From an uncultured Prevotellaceae bacterium (lineage in GTDB: Bacteria; Bacteroidota; Bacteroidia; Bacteroidales; Bacteroidaceae): a stretch of DNA of 64,000 nt. Each line of letters begins with the position of its first letter. Position 1 is the first letter of the stretch. Shown here in pieces: positions 1 to 9,158 of the stretch. Under the pieces are notes generated by a model, which saw only the letters and a list, made by a program, of their open reading frames with translations, was not told the DNA's origin and made no database searches. Made by a program: the position numbers and the translations under genes. The stretch covers positions 23,875 to 87,874 of the forward strand of contig CACYNE010000004.1 in the NCBI GenBank assembly GCA_902775605.1. The letters run 5' to 3'.

Positions 1-3000
1 TCACCGTGTTTTGGGGCTTGAAGATGTAGGAGGCACCACCATCCTCGTCGAGTGTCAGCTCTTGGTTGTCCATCACGCTAATCATATGGTTCTTGATGGT
101 CACCTTTCCCTCCTTCAGCTTGACGATGTCGGGCGTACTGTTCTCATTGTTGTTATAGTAATACTTCTCGCAGGCCTGTAGCATCCATCCGTAAGGAGAG
201 CCACACATGAAGACTGGGTAGCCGAGTGAATAGACACCGATGCTGTCGGTTTCAGAGGTCTTCTTCCAGTACCAGGTGTTGATGGTCGACTTGTTGCCGA
301 TGTTGTCGGATGCAGTCACTTTCTTGACGCCGAAGTAGGGCTCGTCGCCGGCATTGAACTGCTTCACATCCACCGTCGGAACGGCGTGATAGATGCGGTT
401 ATATTCGCAGGTGTCGCCCGTGATGTTGAACGACAGGTCGAGCGTCTCGCCCACCTTGCCTTGCTGGAATAAGGTAGAGTAGCCCAGGGCCGAGATTTCG
501 ATGACCTTATACTTGGCGGGATGCAGTGCCAACAGGTACTCGCCCGTATGCTTGTCAGGACGTACGGTCATCGAGTGGCGCGTCACGTGAACCTTCGTGG
601 TGTCGCGGTTGTCCTGTCCGTAGGTGTACTCGTAGTCGGCAGTCTTCACGGTCTCGTCGTCCTGCTTGCGAATCAGGTAAGAGGCGTTGTCGCCCTCCAG
701 CTGTAGCACTATCTTGATGGAGTCGCCGAGATTGTTTTTAGAAAGCGACCCGCCCAGAGGCAGCTTGCCCTGATCGTCACCGCCGACCACGCGGCCGCGG
801 AGCACTACGGTGGTAGAGTCCCACAGGTAGACGCCCGCCACGTTGGTGTTGAAGTTATATAAGGTCTCCTTGCCTGGTACGGGGTTAGGATTCATGAGGA
901 AGCCGTCGTTGGCAAAGAAGTGGCCGTCTTTCACAGCCTGCACGGTGTGACTTCCTGCAGGAATGCTCAGCGAGAAGGCACCCTGCGTGTCGGTTACTAT
1001 CACCTTCTGGTTGGCATCGTGCATCAAGCTGCCGTCGAGTTTGAAGGATACACCCGGTACGGGTATCGAGGTGTCACGATAGTACACATTACCCGAATAG
1101 ATGTAGTAGTTGTCCATGTAGTAGTTGAAGTTCTGCGTCCAGTTGCTGTTCTGGTTGAAGTTGACTTCGCCGGTAGAATTAGGACCAGTATAGCCACCAC
1201 CTTGTACAGAAATCATGTAGGTGCCAGTGCCCTGATAGGGTAGGCCGCTGAATTCGAAGAAGCCTGCCTCGTCCGTATTCGTGGTCTGGGTAGAGGCGCC
1301 GCTGATGTTGACGGGCTCACAGATTACGGTGACTCCTGCTATGGCAGTGCCGTCGGCCATGCGCACATAGCCGCTGATTCTACCTGTGGGGATACACTCC
1401 GCTCCTGATAGCGTGTTGGCGCTGATGTGCAACCCCTCACACTGCAGGATGCTCTCTACGCGGTAGTCGTAGGCGTGCTGCACCAGCACGCTCTTGTCTT
1501 CGTAGAACTGCTGTATCAGGTTGGTGGCCAGGGTGTCTGTCCACTCGGCATTGGCATCGGTGCTGTGGTTGCGGCGCAACACACGGTAGTAGTCGCTTTC
1601 GCCACCAGATACCTCCCATTGCAGTCTGACGCTACTCTGCTTCTTCTCGTAGCTCACCTCGGTGATTTCGTTCATGTCCATGAACTTATAGGAGGCATCA
1701 TTGCCCTCCACCTTCGTTACCTGATAGGCCAAGGTGTCGGCATCGCTGCCGGCAATCTTCAAGGGCGACGTACCGCGCTTGACAACCAGCTCGAAGTCGT
1801 AGTCCACACATTTGCGTGTCAGGTTCAGGGTGAACTCATGCTGATTGAGCGCCTCCTCGCTGCCCGACAGATCTACGACATTCGTGGTGACGCCGTTTTC
1901 GCCCTTCATCTTCGAGTAGACCATCAGCTTGGCACGCGAGTCCCACAACGTGATGCAGTAGGCATTTTCATCCGAGTTCTTCATCACGGGGTGTAGCGTG
2001 CCGTCGCTTTCATACCACTGGTCGCTGCCAAGGGCGTTCTTCAACTCTTCCAGTGTCATCGATGCAGAAGAGTTACCTATAGTAGTAATCTGAGTAGAAT
2101 ATTGTATGGGAGCGGCCACGTTATCATCGTTCAACCACCAGGTGCTGGCTTTCTTTTGGTTCATTGTGTAAGCAACCTGCGACTCATTGGTCATATTAAA
2201 AAAATCCGTGTTGCTCCAGCCATGCTGGGTAATGGTGAAGCTTTCTATATTGGTTCCCCATGACTGCCAAGTATTACCATCATACCACAAGCAGAAGAAC
2301 CTCCAGTGTGCATCGGGCCAGCCGTGATCATAGACACGTAATAAGCGCCAGTTGCCGCCATTGTTTGCCCATCCGATGATTTCTCCTGCATAAGAGTTGT
2401 CAGATCCATTAGTCTTTACTTGGCCATCGAAACGACAGTCGTTCATATACACATTAGCACGGTCAGCATGTCCTATGATACCACCGGCGTGGGTGCTCGC
2501 CGTGGAAGCCTGTGTGGACACCCACACGCGATCGACGTTGACGGTGGGAGAACCCATAGTCATGCCTATCAATCCTCCCGTATGTATGCCGCCGCTGACA
2601 GTGCCTGTTACACGCAGATCCTTGATAGTAGCAGTTCCCACATAGCGGAATGGGGCAGTAGCAGCCTTGTCGCCTCCATTGATGTTCACATTCAGCTTAT
2701 GTTCGTTGCCGTCGAAGATGCCATAGAAAGGCTTTTCCTCAGAACCCAGCATCTCGGAAACGCTGATGTCTGATGCCAGGATAGCGTTGAAGTCTGTACC
2801 TCTATTCGACTTCTCTATCAACTCCTTGAAATCCTGCCAGTCTGCGCTGGTATGAATGATATAGTAGTTCTTGCTGTTTGCCTCGTAGTACTCAAACACA
2901 CGGGTAAAGTAGCAATTATTGAGCGTCATCGTCGCACCGGAGGACCTGCGGGCAAAGGTAGCACAGTTCGTCCTGTTCGACGGCAGATGAGTGGGATTAA

Positions 3001-4981
3001 ACAGACAGTTCGTCAACTGGATTTCGCAGGAGTTGTCTGACCAACCGATGAAACCGCCGTTAGCATAACACTTGTCACCCAGGATGGCACCTGAGAAGGC
3101 GGAATTGCTGATGGTGAGCTTTGTATTCGTTGTCAGCCTGCCTATCAAGCCGCCATTGGAGCCGTCGCCATCCACCTTCGACGTGATATCGGCTACTACG
3201 TCACAACGCTCAATGACGCACTTGCCTGACATCAAACCCACCAGACCGCCTATGAACTTTGCTGAGCTGGTCGTCTGGCCGGCAACGGTCAGGTTCCTGA
3301 TGGTAGCGCCATCCACCTTCGTGAAGGGGGCCATATATTCCTCATTGCCATCATAGTCTACAATCAGCGTGTGGCCAAGACCATCGAAGGTGCCTTTGAA
3401 AGCCGTACCCGTACCCACCTTCTTCTGAATATTGCCTAAGTCGATGTCGCCCAACATGACGGCATTCAGGCTGGCACTGACATTGTCCACGCGCTCACAG
3501 AACTTCACCCAGTCGTTTTCGTCCTGCAGCGTGACGATGGCCTTGTCGTAACTCAGCTTGCCGCTATTCACCAGTTGCTGGAGCTCTTGCCAGTCACTCT
3601 CGGTGCGCACAATGAGGTAGCCCTTACTGTCATACTTCGGACCAGGGGTATAGTTAAACTTCACAGTGTGCTCGTCATCGTTCCAGGTGGTGCGCTGCAC
3701 GGTAGCCTCCATAAATCCGGGCAGTGCCAAGGCAGCAGGCAGCACGCGCAGGGAGAATCCTGAGCCCGATTTCCAGTTCCACACCGTCGTGGAGCTGCGG
3801 CGTACACGATAGGCCACAGGCTTGTTCTTGTAGCGGTCGAGCAGCGTATTGTCGATAAAGGTATAGGTGCCCTTGCCCTTGGCAAACTGCTCCTCCATCG
3901 CTATCGTCATCCAGCCCTCGTCATTGTCCTGGGTGCTACCGTTGACGTTGCGCTGAATCTCAAAATAGTCGCTATTGTCAAAGTCCGTCCAGTCGGCATT
4001 ATTCACCGTCCACGACAGGTTGACCGCACCATTGGGCTGTAGCTTTGCCTGCAGGTTCTTCGGGAAGTGCAACATGTTTGATGACATCTTCACCGACTCT
4101 ACAGAGGCATTCTTGCCTTCACTGTCTTTCACGTCCGCACTGATATAGATGTCCTTCCACGGGCGGTCGGCAGGAAGGAAGGCGAAGTCGGCCAGTTTCG
4201 TCGACAGCGTCTTGGTATAGGAGGCTCCTGTCTCCGCATCCGTGTAGTGAATCACGGCACCAGTGCCTCTTATCTCCTTGGCCTGTACTACGTAGGAGAA
4301 CATCAGCGTACCTGCCAGGTCTATATTATACGACAGCATCGGCTCGTTCACCGTAAGACTGACGGCTGCTGCTGCTGGGCAGTCCCACGTGGCCATTGTG
4401 TAGTAACTGGTCTGGTCGGAATTGCCGTCAGGAATATACCAGGAATTATGGGCATCCTCGCTCTTACACCACAGGTAGAAGGTGAATCTCTTGCCACGCA
4501 ACTCTCTGGGCACCGTCCATTCTACCTCCGTTCTGAAATGGTCGCTATTGTCATCGTTAGAGCCTACGGTATAGGTAGTCTCTTGGTTCTTGACGAGGTA
4601 TCTGAAACCGCCTTTTATCTTGCCGACGAGTTGGAACTGACCGTCATACTGCGACTTGATGGTAATCTTTCCACTCTCATCGTCACTCGTCAAGTCGTTG
4701 TACCCGTTGCCCAGTCCCCACTCTAAGAAGTCCTGCTTAGAGCCGCCGTCAACGCTCACTTTGATGTAGCCAATTCGGATACCCTCATTATAGTTGCCGT
4801 CATACTGTGTAGGCAGCGTGAAGCGAATCTTGTCAATACCCTGTACGATGGCAGTGAAATTGTTGGGGTTCTGTAGATAGTTGTCTGCCCATACTCCTTG
4901 CATGGAGAACAGCATGCACAGTAATAGCACTGTGCGGGCACAAGCACCAGCAATAGCTTTGTACGCTTTCTTTTGTATCAT
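1..4981 (-). CDS. Giant secreted multi-domain surface protein, 3' end outside the window
   Basis: The frame opens at ATG 4981 and stays open to the window edge, giving about 1,660 residues with no stop. Residues 1-33 are a signal peptide (hydrophobic core LLLCMLFSM, then VWA before DNYLQ). Residues about 560-860 hold several GLUG-type blocks (GGLVGLMSGK, GGLIGRLTTN, GGFIGWSD, GGIIGHADRA) separated by beta-rich repeats. Around residues 310-400 and 1000-1180 there are fibronectin-like segments. Two carboxypeptidase-regulatory-like modules follow, near 1197-1265 (GRISGYVRMADGTAIAGV) and 1293-1354. The domain mix is typical of Bacteroidales surface adhesin or glycan-binding proteins; no catalytic motif is visible. 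A TATATTTG promoter element lies about 80 bases upstream. Secretion and surface location are inferred. The exact substrate is unknown, and the C-terminal anchoring or sorting signal lies outside the window. Confidence 0.85.
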   Translation of the reverse strand, partial: MIQKKAYKAIAGACARTVLLLCMLFSMQGVWADNYLQNPNNFTAIVQGIDKIRFTLPTQYDGNYNEGIRIGYIKVSVDGGSKQDFLEWGLGNGYNDLTSDDESGKITIKSQYDGQFQLVGKIKGGFRYLVKNQETTYTVGSNDDNSDHFRTEVEWTVPRELRGKRFTFYLWCKSEDAHNSWYIPDGNSDQTSYYTMATWDCPAAAAVSLTVNEPMLSYNIDLAGTLMFSYVVQAKEIRGTGAVIHYTDAETGASYTKTLSTKLADFAFLPADRPWKDIYISADVKDSEGKNASVESVKMSSNMLHFPKNLQAKLQPNGAVNLSWTVNNADWTDFDNSDYFEIQRNVNGSTQDNDEGWMTIAMEEQFAKGKGTYTFIDNTLLDRYKNKPVAYRVRRSSTTVWNWKSGSGFSLRVLPAALALPGFMEATVQRTTWNDDEHTVKFNYTPGPKYDSKGYLIVRTESDWQELQQLVNSGKLSYDKAIVTLQDENDWVKFCERVDNVSASLNAVMLGDIDLGNIQKKVGTGTAFKGTFDGLGHTLIVDYDGNEEYMAPFTKVDGATIRNLTVAGQTTSSAKFIGGLVGLMSGKCVIERCDVVADITSKVDGDGSNGGLIGRLTTNTKLTISNSAFSGAILGDKCYANGGFIGWSDNSCEIQLTNCLFNPTHLPSNRTNCATFARRSSGATMTLNNCYFTRVFEYYEANSKNYYIIHTSADWQDFKELIEKSNRGTDFNAILASDISVSEMLGSEEKPFYGIFDGNEHKLNVNINGGDKAATAPFRYVGTATIKDLRVTGTVSGGIHTGGLIGMTMGSPTVNVDRVWVSTQASTASTHAGGIIGHADRANVYMNDCRFDGQVKTNGSDNSYAGEIIGWANNGGNWRLLRVYDHGWPDAHWRFFCLWYDGNTWQSWGTNIESFTITQHGWSNTDFFNMTNESQVAYTMNQKKASTWWLNDDNVAAPIQYSTQITTIGNSSASMTLEELKNALGSDQWYESDGTLHPVMKNSDENAYCITLWDSRAKLMVYSKMKGENGVTTNVVDLSGSEEALNQHEFTLNLTRKCVDYDFELVVKRGTSPLKIAGSDADTLAYQVTKVEGNDASYKFMDMNEITEVSYEKKQSSVRLQWEVSGGESDYYRVLRRNHSTDANAEWTDTLATNLIQQFYEDKSVLVQHAYDYRVESILQCEGLHISANTLSGAECIPTGRISGYVRMADGTAIAGVTVICEPVNISGASTQTTNTDEAGFFEFSGLPYQGTGTYMISVQGGGYTGPNSTGEVNFNQNSNWTQNFNYYMDNYYIYSGNVYYRDTSIPVPGVSFKLDGSLMHDANQKVIVTDTQGAFSLSIPAGSHTVQAVKDGHFFANDGFLMNPNPVPGKETLYNFNTNVAGVYLWDSTTVVLRGRVVGGDDQGKLPLGGSLSKNNLGDSIKIVLQLEGDNASYLIRKQDDETVKTADYEYTYGQDNRDTTKVHVTRHSMTVRPDKHTGEYLLALHPAKYKVIEISALGYSTLFQQGKVGETLDLSFNITGDTCEYNRIYHAVPTVDVKQFNAGDEPYFGVKKVTASDNIGNKSTINTWYWKKTSETDSIGVYSLGYPVFMCGSPYGWMLQACEKYYYNNNENSTPDIVKLKEGKVTIKNHMISVMDNQELTLDEDGGASYIFKPQNTV

Positions 4982-5060
4982 AGGTTCTTGTTTTAGTTTT
5001 TTTAGTTATTTTGCTATTGGTAGCGTTGAAACTTCAGTTTACTTTGTTATTTGGACACTG

Positions 5061-5090
5061 CAAATATACAAAAAGATTTTGATTATTCAG
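5061..5090 (-). promoter_or_regulatory. Bacteroidetes-type promoter of the giant surface protein
   Basis: On the minus strand TATATTTG (5061-5068) fits the -7 consensus TAnnTTTG. A weak -33 (CTG) lies 19 bases upstream. The start codon at 4981 is about 75 bases downstream, so there is a short leader. Confidence 0.6.
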
Positions 5091-5135
5091 CGTTTTCCAT
5101 ATTTTTTTTCTTGCATATTTGTTGGATACTACCTA

Positions 5136-5441
5136 TATGCCATAGGGACAGATGACTGACATCGCTACCTTTGAGTCCCGACAAAAAAGTTTTATGCGAA
5201 AGACCATCCACCCTCCACCAAAATCGCTGGAAATGCCGATATATAAAGGCTTTGAGACATGGTGGAGGTGCCTTTAACCCTCCACTGACCCTCCACCAAC
5301 CCTCCACTAACCTTGCATGCAGCGCAAATCAGTTTGATGGATACCGTTTAAGAAATGAAACCTTTCATGGTCAACTACCGGCCTGCAACCGATTGTTTGG
5401 ACTCAAAGACAGTAATGTCAGTCACCTGTCCCTGTGGCATA
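5136..5441. mobile_element. MITE-like 306-bp element with 41-bp terminal inverted repeats
   Basis: Arms 5136-5176 and 5401-5441 are inverted copies of each other, 41 bases each, with about six mismatches. Both arms begin TATGCCA on the outside and end CTTTGAGT inside. The flanks carry CTA on both sides (5133-5135 and 5442-5444), compatible with a 3-bp target duplication; the right CTA is the complement of the hsdR stop codon TAG. No transposase reading frame is present inside. The short open frames within do not look coding. Calling it a miniature transposable element is inference; a folded RNA or a very long terminator for hsdR are alternatives. Confidence 0.55.
5206..5312. repeat. CCCTCCAC repeat cluster inside the inverted-repeat element
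   Basis: ACCCTCCAC occurs three times in tandem with an 11-base period (about 5276-5308). Another copy (CACCCTCCACCAA) lies near 5208-5220, and an inverted copy (TGGTGGAGGTG) near 5261-5271. The inverted copy can pair with the direct ones, so a transcript of this stretch could fold in alternative ways. Confidence 0.6.
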
Positions 5442-8400
5442 CTATCCTGCCATCACATACCTGAACACTTCGGTCTCTTGCAGGTTAGGACGTTCCGTTA
5501 CCTTCCTGATATAGTCACGCAACAAGTGTCTCCAATCGTTGGTCTTCATTGAGAAATAGCGTTCTTGGTATTCCTTCTGACACTCCACAATGATATTCAT
5601 GATGGTTGTACCCTCATAGAGCTCCATCATGTTGTGAACCAAACGGCGAACATCGGCATCTTTCTCCACATCATCCAGCATGGAGCCTTGAGGCACAAGT
5701 CGCGCCTCACCAGCCTTCGCTTTTTGTTTTATACTTGTTCCTGACTGTTTGATACTGAATAGTTGAGATGAGTCGGAGTCTTCAACAGCTCCTAAGAATT
5801 TATTCAGATATTCCTTTAGCTTCTCTATTACCGTTTGCTTTTTCTCACCACTTTCGGGCAGGAAAGGATTACTTGGTGGCAGAATCTTAGCGATACCCGT
5901 TCCCGTCTCCGTGACGTAACCATCAGCAAAGGCACGCTGCATAAAATCGGCAGTCTCTTTGGGTTTCAAATGCTCTTCGCTGATAATAGCGTTCAGACGC
6001 TCTTTCTTCTCCTGCTCAATATACTGCTCCCATTCATCGCCTACGTCCTTACCTTTTTCAGGAGTCATCTGCATGATGAACTTCTCTATCAGGTCTCGCT
6101 TGTCACGCATATCAGGACTGGCATCCATCTGTTTCTTGATCTTCACGATAATCTCCTTGTCCTCACAATTCGAATCGTGATATTGCTGCACCAGACTCAG
6201 TATATAGCTGATGTTTATCTGAACTTGCTTAACCAGTTCCATCTCAAAGATGATATCATCCGATATATCTTCTTGCTCGTCTTTATGTGAAGGCTTACGG
6301 AACTCGTCGTAGTAATTATTATACCAACCCAGATAGTCCTGATAACGCATCTCGTCAATCAGCTTTGCATCATCTGTAAAGTCATCAAAAGCAGCCAGTA
6401 TGTTGCGTGTACGAAGAAGCTCCCCCATCAGGCGGATAAACGCTTTCTTTTCCTCCTCATCAAAGATATTGGCCATCTTTTCAATGGGAAACTCCTCAAG
6501 CAGCCGTTTTATCAATGCTGTATATGGTTCGTGCCAATGTCCTTTATCATCCTCATAGCCCTCGCTATAGTATTCCTCGTAGCTCTTCAGGAACACCATT
6601 CCACTGGCGTTCTCGTCGCCAAATATGGCAAGGCTCTTATTCGTTGCCTCTTCCAGATTACGGAAGCAGACGATGTTACCACAGTTCTTCACGGCATTCA
6701 ATATGCGGTTCGTGCGACTATAGGCCTGTAGCAATCCGTGCAGCTTCAGGTTCTTATCCACCCAAAGCGTGTTTAGCGTCTTGGCATCGAAACCCGTAAG
6801 GAACATACCCACTACAATCAGAATGTCTATCTGCTTGTTCTTCATGCGCAGCGACACATCCTTGTAGTACGCCTGGAACGAGTCACCATCCGTAGAATAG
6901 TTGGTGCCAAAAGCCTTGTTGTAATCCTTGATGGCATTTTCAAGTGCATCTCGACTTTGTATATCTGTTGGTGTTCCTACGTTTTCAGGGTTCTCATCCC
7001 CACCAAAGCCCCATTCATCCACCTCTTCCTCGTTGGCATTGTAGGTATAGATGGTAGCTATCCGCAAGGCAGGATTCTCGCCCAACTGCTTCTTGAACTC
7101 GTTATAATAAAGGATGGCGGCCTTCACGGAATCCACAGCAAAGATGCTATTGAATCCACGTATCTGTATCTTTGTCTTTTTCTCATCAGCCTTACGTCCT
7201 TTCTTGATGACCTCCTCAACGTTTGTCAACTTGCTCATCATATAGGCATCAGCACTCTGCTTGGTCTTTTCGGCAAAGCGGTCAAGAATATAACGTGTCA
7301 CTATCTCTATACGCTTCGGATCATGAAGGGCCTCTTCCGTATCAATGCCCCACACCTGTTTACGCTCCACATCATCCTTCATCCGCATGGTGCGATTATA
7401 GTCAACGTGGAACTTCAACACGTTCTTATCCCTGATGGCATTAATAATGGTATAAGTATGCAGGGCTCTCGTTGGTTTGCCATCCTTGTCAGGCTCTCCT
7501 CCAAAGAGTTGTGCCGTAGTGGTGTATTTGCTGCCTGCACTTGTATTTACGGCGAAGATAGGTGTTCCTGTAAATCCAAACATCAGGTACTTCTTCACCC
7601 GTTTCACTATCAACTTATGCATATCGCCAAACTGACTTCGGTGACACTCGTCGAATATCAGTACGATGTTTTCTTTCTGTAGTATCTCGCGCAGTTCAGC
7701 ATCGTTATCATAGATATTCGGCTTCATCAAGTTCGACAACTTTTGTATCGTCGTAATGATGATGCTCGAAGAACTGTCTTTTAATTGTTTCTGTAGGATT
7801 CTGGCGGAAGAGTTCGAGTTGGCACAATCCTTCTCAAAGTTGTCGTACTCCTTCATCGTCTGATAGTCCAGGTCTTTTCTATCTACCACGAAGAGCACCT
7901 TCTTGATGTTCTCCATCTTCGAAGCCAGTTGTGCCGTCTTGAAGGAAGTGAGTGTTTTGCCACTTCCTGTAGTGTGCCATATATAGCCTCCTGCCTTGAT
8001 GGTTCCCTGCCACTTGTTATAGATAGCCGTCTGAATCCTTTGCAGAATCTTCTCTGTTGCTGCTATCTGATAAGGACGCATCACCAACAGTTGCTTATCC
8101 ACATTGAATACGCAATACTTCGTCAGGATATTCAGGATGGTGTGCTTTGCAAAGAAAGTTGTAGTAAAGTCTCTGAGGTCTGTGAGCAACGTATTCTCTT
8201 GATCGCTCCAATACGAAGTAAACTCAAACGTATTTCCGTCAGTCTTATGCTTTCGCTGTCCGTTCTCTGTCTCCTGCTCCTTTGCGTAGCGAGTCGTGTT
8301 CGAATAGTATTTAGTTTGTGTGCCGTTCGAGATAACAAATATCTGTACGAAGTCAAACATCGCCCGTCCAGCCCAGAAGCTATCCCTCTGATAGCGGTTT

Positions 8401-8942
8401 ATCTGGTTGAAGGCCTCCTTGATGTCAACACCTCTGCGCTTCAGTTCGATATGTACCATTGGCAAACCGTTCACCAGTATCGTCACATCGTATCGATTTT
8501 TGTATGTACCGTTTGGCACCTCGTATTGGTTGATGACCTGTAGTCGATTATTATAAACGTTGTGTTTATCAATGAGCTTGATGTTTTTGGTTATACCGTT
8601 ATCCATCGTCAGACTCAGGATATATCCCTTTCCTTGAATCATCTCCGTCTTATCAAGGATAGTCATCTGCTCATTCGAAATCATAGGCATTAGGCGCATC
8701 CACTCGCCGTCACTCAGCTTCACGTCGTTCAGCAGTTCCAACTGAGTACGCAGGTTCTTTAGCAAGCTGGCTTCATCTTTCACCTGCTTGGCATATTCAT
8801 ATCCCTGCCCCACCAGTTGCTTGACAAACTCAGCCTCCAGCTTTGCCTCACTCTGATAGCCACCATCAGGCTTCGCGGTGATCTCGTAATGAGCCATCAC
8901 CGTTGAGTGCTCCTGTTCTACTATGATTTTATAGTCCTCCAT
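5442..8942 (-). CDS. hsdR: Type I restriction enzyme R subunit (HsdR)
   Basis: This 1,166-residue protein is the ATP-driven translocase and nuclease subunit of a type I restriction-modification complex (HsdR2M2S). An N-terminal PD-(D/E)XK nuclease region is seen around residues 150-190 (DVTILVNGLPMVHIELKRRG, with the E-x-K motif). A superfamily 2 motor follows: Walker A HTTGSGKT near 325, the DECH box (IFDECHRSQFG) near 430, and motif III-like GFTGTPIF. A long helical C-terminal part probably contacts HsdM/HsdS. Length and motif order fit the EcoR124I-like group. It is separated from hsdM and hsdS by an opposite-strand pair of small genes and has no clear promoter of its own in the 78-base divergent gap. 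Its stop codon touches the end of the inverted-repeat element downstream. Confidence 0.95.
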   Translation of the reverse strand: MEDYKIIVEQEHSTVMAHYEITAKPDGGYQSEAKLEAEFVKQLVGQGYEYAKQVKDEASLLKNLRTQLELLNDVKLSDGEWMRLMPMISNEQMTILDKTEMIQGKGYILSLTMDNGITKNIKLIDKHNVYNNRLQVINQYEVPNGTYKNRYDVTILVNGLPMVHIELKRRGVDIKEAFNQINRYQRDSFWAGRAMFDFVQIFVISNGTQTKYYSNTTRYAKEQETENGQRKHKTDGNTFEFTSYWSDQENTLLTDLRDFTTTFFAKHTILNILTKYCVFNVDKQLLVMRPYQIAATEKILQRIQTAIYNKWQGTIKAGGYIWHTTGSGKTLTSFKTAQLASKMENIKKVLFVVDRKDLDYQTMKEYDNFEKDCANSNSSARILQKQLKDSSSSIIITTIQKLSNLMKPNIYDNDAELREILQKENIVLIFDECHRSQFGDMHKLIVKRVKKYLMFGFTGTPIFAVNTSAGSKYTTTAQLFGGEPDKDGKPTRALHTYTIINAIRDKNVLKFHVDYNRTMRMKDDVERKQVWGIDTEEALHDPKRIEIVTRYILDRFAEKTKQSADAYMMSKLTNVEEVIKKGRKADEKKTKIQIRGFNSIFAVDSVKAAILYYNEFKKQLGENPALRIATIYTYNANEEEVDEWGFGGDENPENVGTPTDIQSRDALENAIKDYNKAFGTNYSTDGDSFQAYYKDVSLRMKNKQIDILIVVGMFLTGFDAKTLNTLWVDKNLKLHGLLQAYSRTNRILNAVKNCGNIVCFRNLEEATNKSLAIFGDENASGMVFLKSYEEYYSEGYEDDKGHWHEPYTALIKRLLEEFPIEKMANIFDEEEKKAFIRLMGELLRTRNILAAFDDFTDDAKLIDEMRYQDYLGWYNNYYDEFRKPSHKDEQEDISDDIIFEMELVKQVQINISYILSLVQQYHDSNCEDKEIIVKIKKQMDASPDMRDKRDLIEKFIMQMTPEKGKDVGDEWEQYIEQEKKERLNAIISEEHLKPKETADFMQRAFADGYVTETGTGIAKILPPSNPFLPESGEKKQTVIEKLKEYLNKFLGAVEDSDSSQLFSIKQSGTSIKQKAKAGEARLVPQGSMLDDVEKDADVRRLVHNMMELYEGTTIMNIIVECQKEYQERYFSMKTNDWRHLLRDYIRKVTERPNLQETEVFRYVMAG

Positions 8943-8964
8943 ACGCTTTTTTATTCTCTATTAC

Positions 8965-8994
8965 TTGTTATTTCAGAATTTATGCTTATCTTTG
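8965..8994 (+). promoter_or_regulatory. Promoter of the small bicistron
   Basis: TTG (8965-8967), 19 bases, then TATCTTTG (8987-8994) is a near-perfect Bacteroidetes promoter reading rightward. The first ATG is at 9021, about 20 bases past the expected transcription start. Confidence 0.7.
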
Positions 8995-9020
8995 CAGCGT
9001 CAAAAACAAATATTTGGATT

Positions 9021-9158
9021 ATGGATATCAAGAAAGTTACATATGAAGAGGCTTTAGCACGTTTTAAGCGTTCACTTGAAATCAGGCGAAACGCTGAGAA
9101 ACGTATGGCTGAGGAATGGAAAGCTATGGGCCTAAAGGGTACTATTGTCTCGCTATGA
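9021..9158 (+). CDS. Small charged helical protein, 45 aa, first gene of a coupled pair
   Basis: The frame from ATG 9021 encodes 45 residues starting MDIKKVTYEEALARF and ending KGTIVSL. It is rich in Arg, Lys and Glu and should form one long amphipathic helix (about residues 7-38). A strong promoter lies just upstream, and the stop codon overlaps the next start as ATGA, so the two genes are probably translationally coupled. An in-frame upstream ATG at 8907 would place the start inside the divergent hsdR gene and ahead of the promoter, so 9021 is preferred. I do not recognise a family. A small basic helical protein coupled to a larger partner could be an antitoxin or a regulator, but nothing in the sequence proves either. 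Confidence 0.65.
   Translation: MDIKKVTYEEALARFKRSLEIRRNAEKRMAEEWKAMGLKGTIVSL

Noticed and set aside
5171-5464. Coding gene inside the inverted-repeat element
   Set aside because: The frame covers both arms and the CCCTCCAC repeats, has no promoter or protein-like composition, and crosses the hsdR stop.
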